Shown: positions 5,222 through 5,249 of the stretch, piece by piece
Numbering within the stretch: position 1 is the stretch's first letter
Layout: the number at the start of each line of letters is the position of its first letter
DNA from: Candidatus Stahliibacteriota bacterium CG08_land_8_20_14_0_20_40_26
GTDB lineage: Bacteria; Hydrothermota; UBA3073
Direction: 5' to 3'
DNA length: 5,249 nucleotides
Assembly (NCBI GenBank): GCA_002774315.1
Contig: PEYP01000145.1
Span: 1 to 5,249 of the forward strand
Notes under the pieces: model-generated
The model's input: only the letters and a program-made list of their open reading frames with translations
Told to the model about the DNA's origin: nothing
Database searches by the model: none
Position numbers and translations under genes: made by a program

Positions 5222-5249
5222 CCTGCCTGCCGCCTGCCTGCCGGTAGGC
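5222..5249. repeat. GC-rich direct plus palindromic repeat, copy 2, cut by the right edge
   Basis: CCTGCCTGCCG occurs twice in tandem (5222-5232, 5233-5243) and is followed by GTAGGC. The last 14 bases GCCTGCCGGTAGGC form a dyad centred on 5242/5243 with one G-T pair; more of the right arm probably lies beyond the window. CCTGCCTGCCGGTAGGC matches copy 1 (from 747) at 13 of 17 positions, differing only by transitions. It starts 27 bases after the der stop and is much more GC-rich than its surroundings. Confidence 0.7.

Overview
This is a bacterial window of moderate to low GC. It holds five protein genes: one incomplete gene on the minus strand at the left edge, and four plus-strand genes in the order miaA, rodA, mscS-family channel, der. 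RodA, a Der with two GTPase domains and a MiaA tRNA prenyltransferase mark it as bacterial. The secreted beta-propeller protein, the short intergenic palindromes and the divergent Der suggest a poorly sampled, possibly uncultivated lineage, perhaps of the FCB/WOR-3 type. That placement is inference and weakly supported. No phage, insertion sequence, CRISPR or RNA gene is visible.

Layout. Positions 1-650 (minus) encode the first 216 residues of a probable exported protein with Reg_prop/WD-like blades; it runs off the left edge. Positions 651-902 are a divergent control region. It holds two back-to-back sigma-70-type promoters with the same TTGACT-N16-TATAAT architecture, whose -35 boxes are the arms of an inverted repeat. 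It also holds a second plus-strand promoter (TTGACA-N17-TATAAA), a small palindrome, and an array of octamers followed by its own degenerate inverted copy. miaA (903-1781) overlaps rodA (1768-2964) by 14 bases; the channel gene (3018-3878) follows after 53 bases. A 102-base gap carrying a perfect 12-base tandem duplication precedes der (3981-5195). The window ends inside a palindromic repeat that matches the one near 750.

Function. The plus-strand genes are housekeeping: tRNA A37 prenylation, peptidoglycan polymerisation for elongation, protection from hypo-osmotic shock, and 50S ribosome maturation. The first three look co-transcribed; der may add its own promoter. Nothing here amounts to a new multi-gene system. 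The interest lies in the non-coding sequence: the mirror-image divergent promoters, two families of intergenic repeats, and very short or absent leaders before the propeller gene, der and perhaps miaA, in contrast to clear Shine-Dalgarno sites before rodA and the channel gene.
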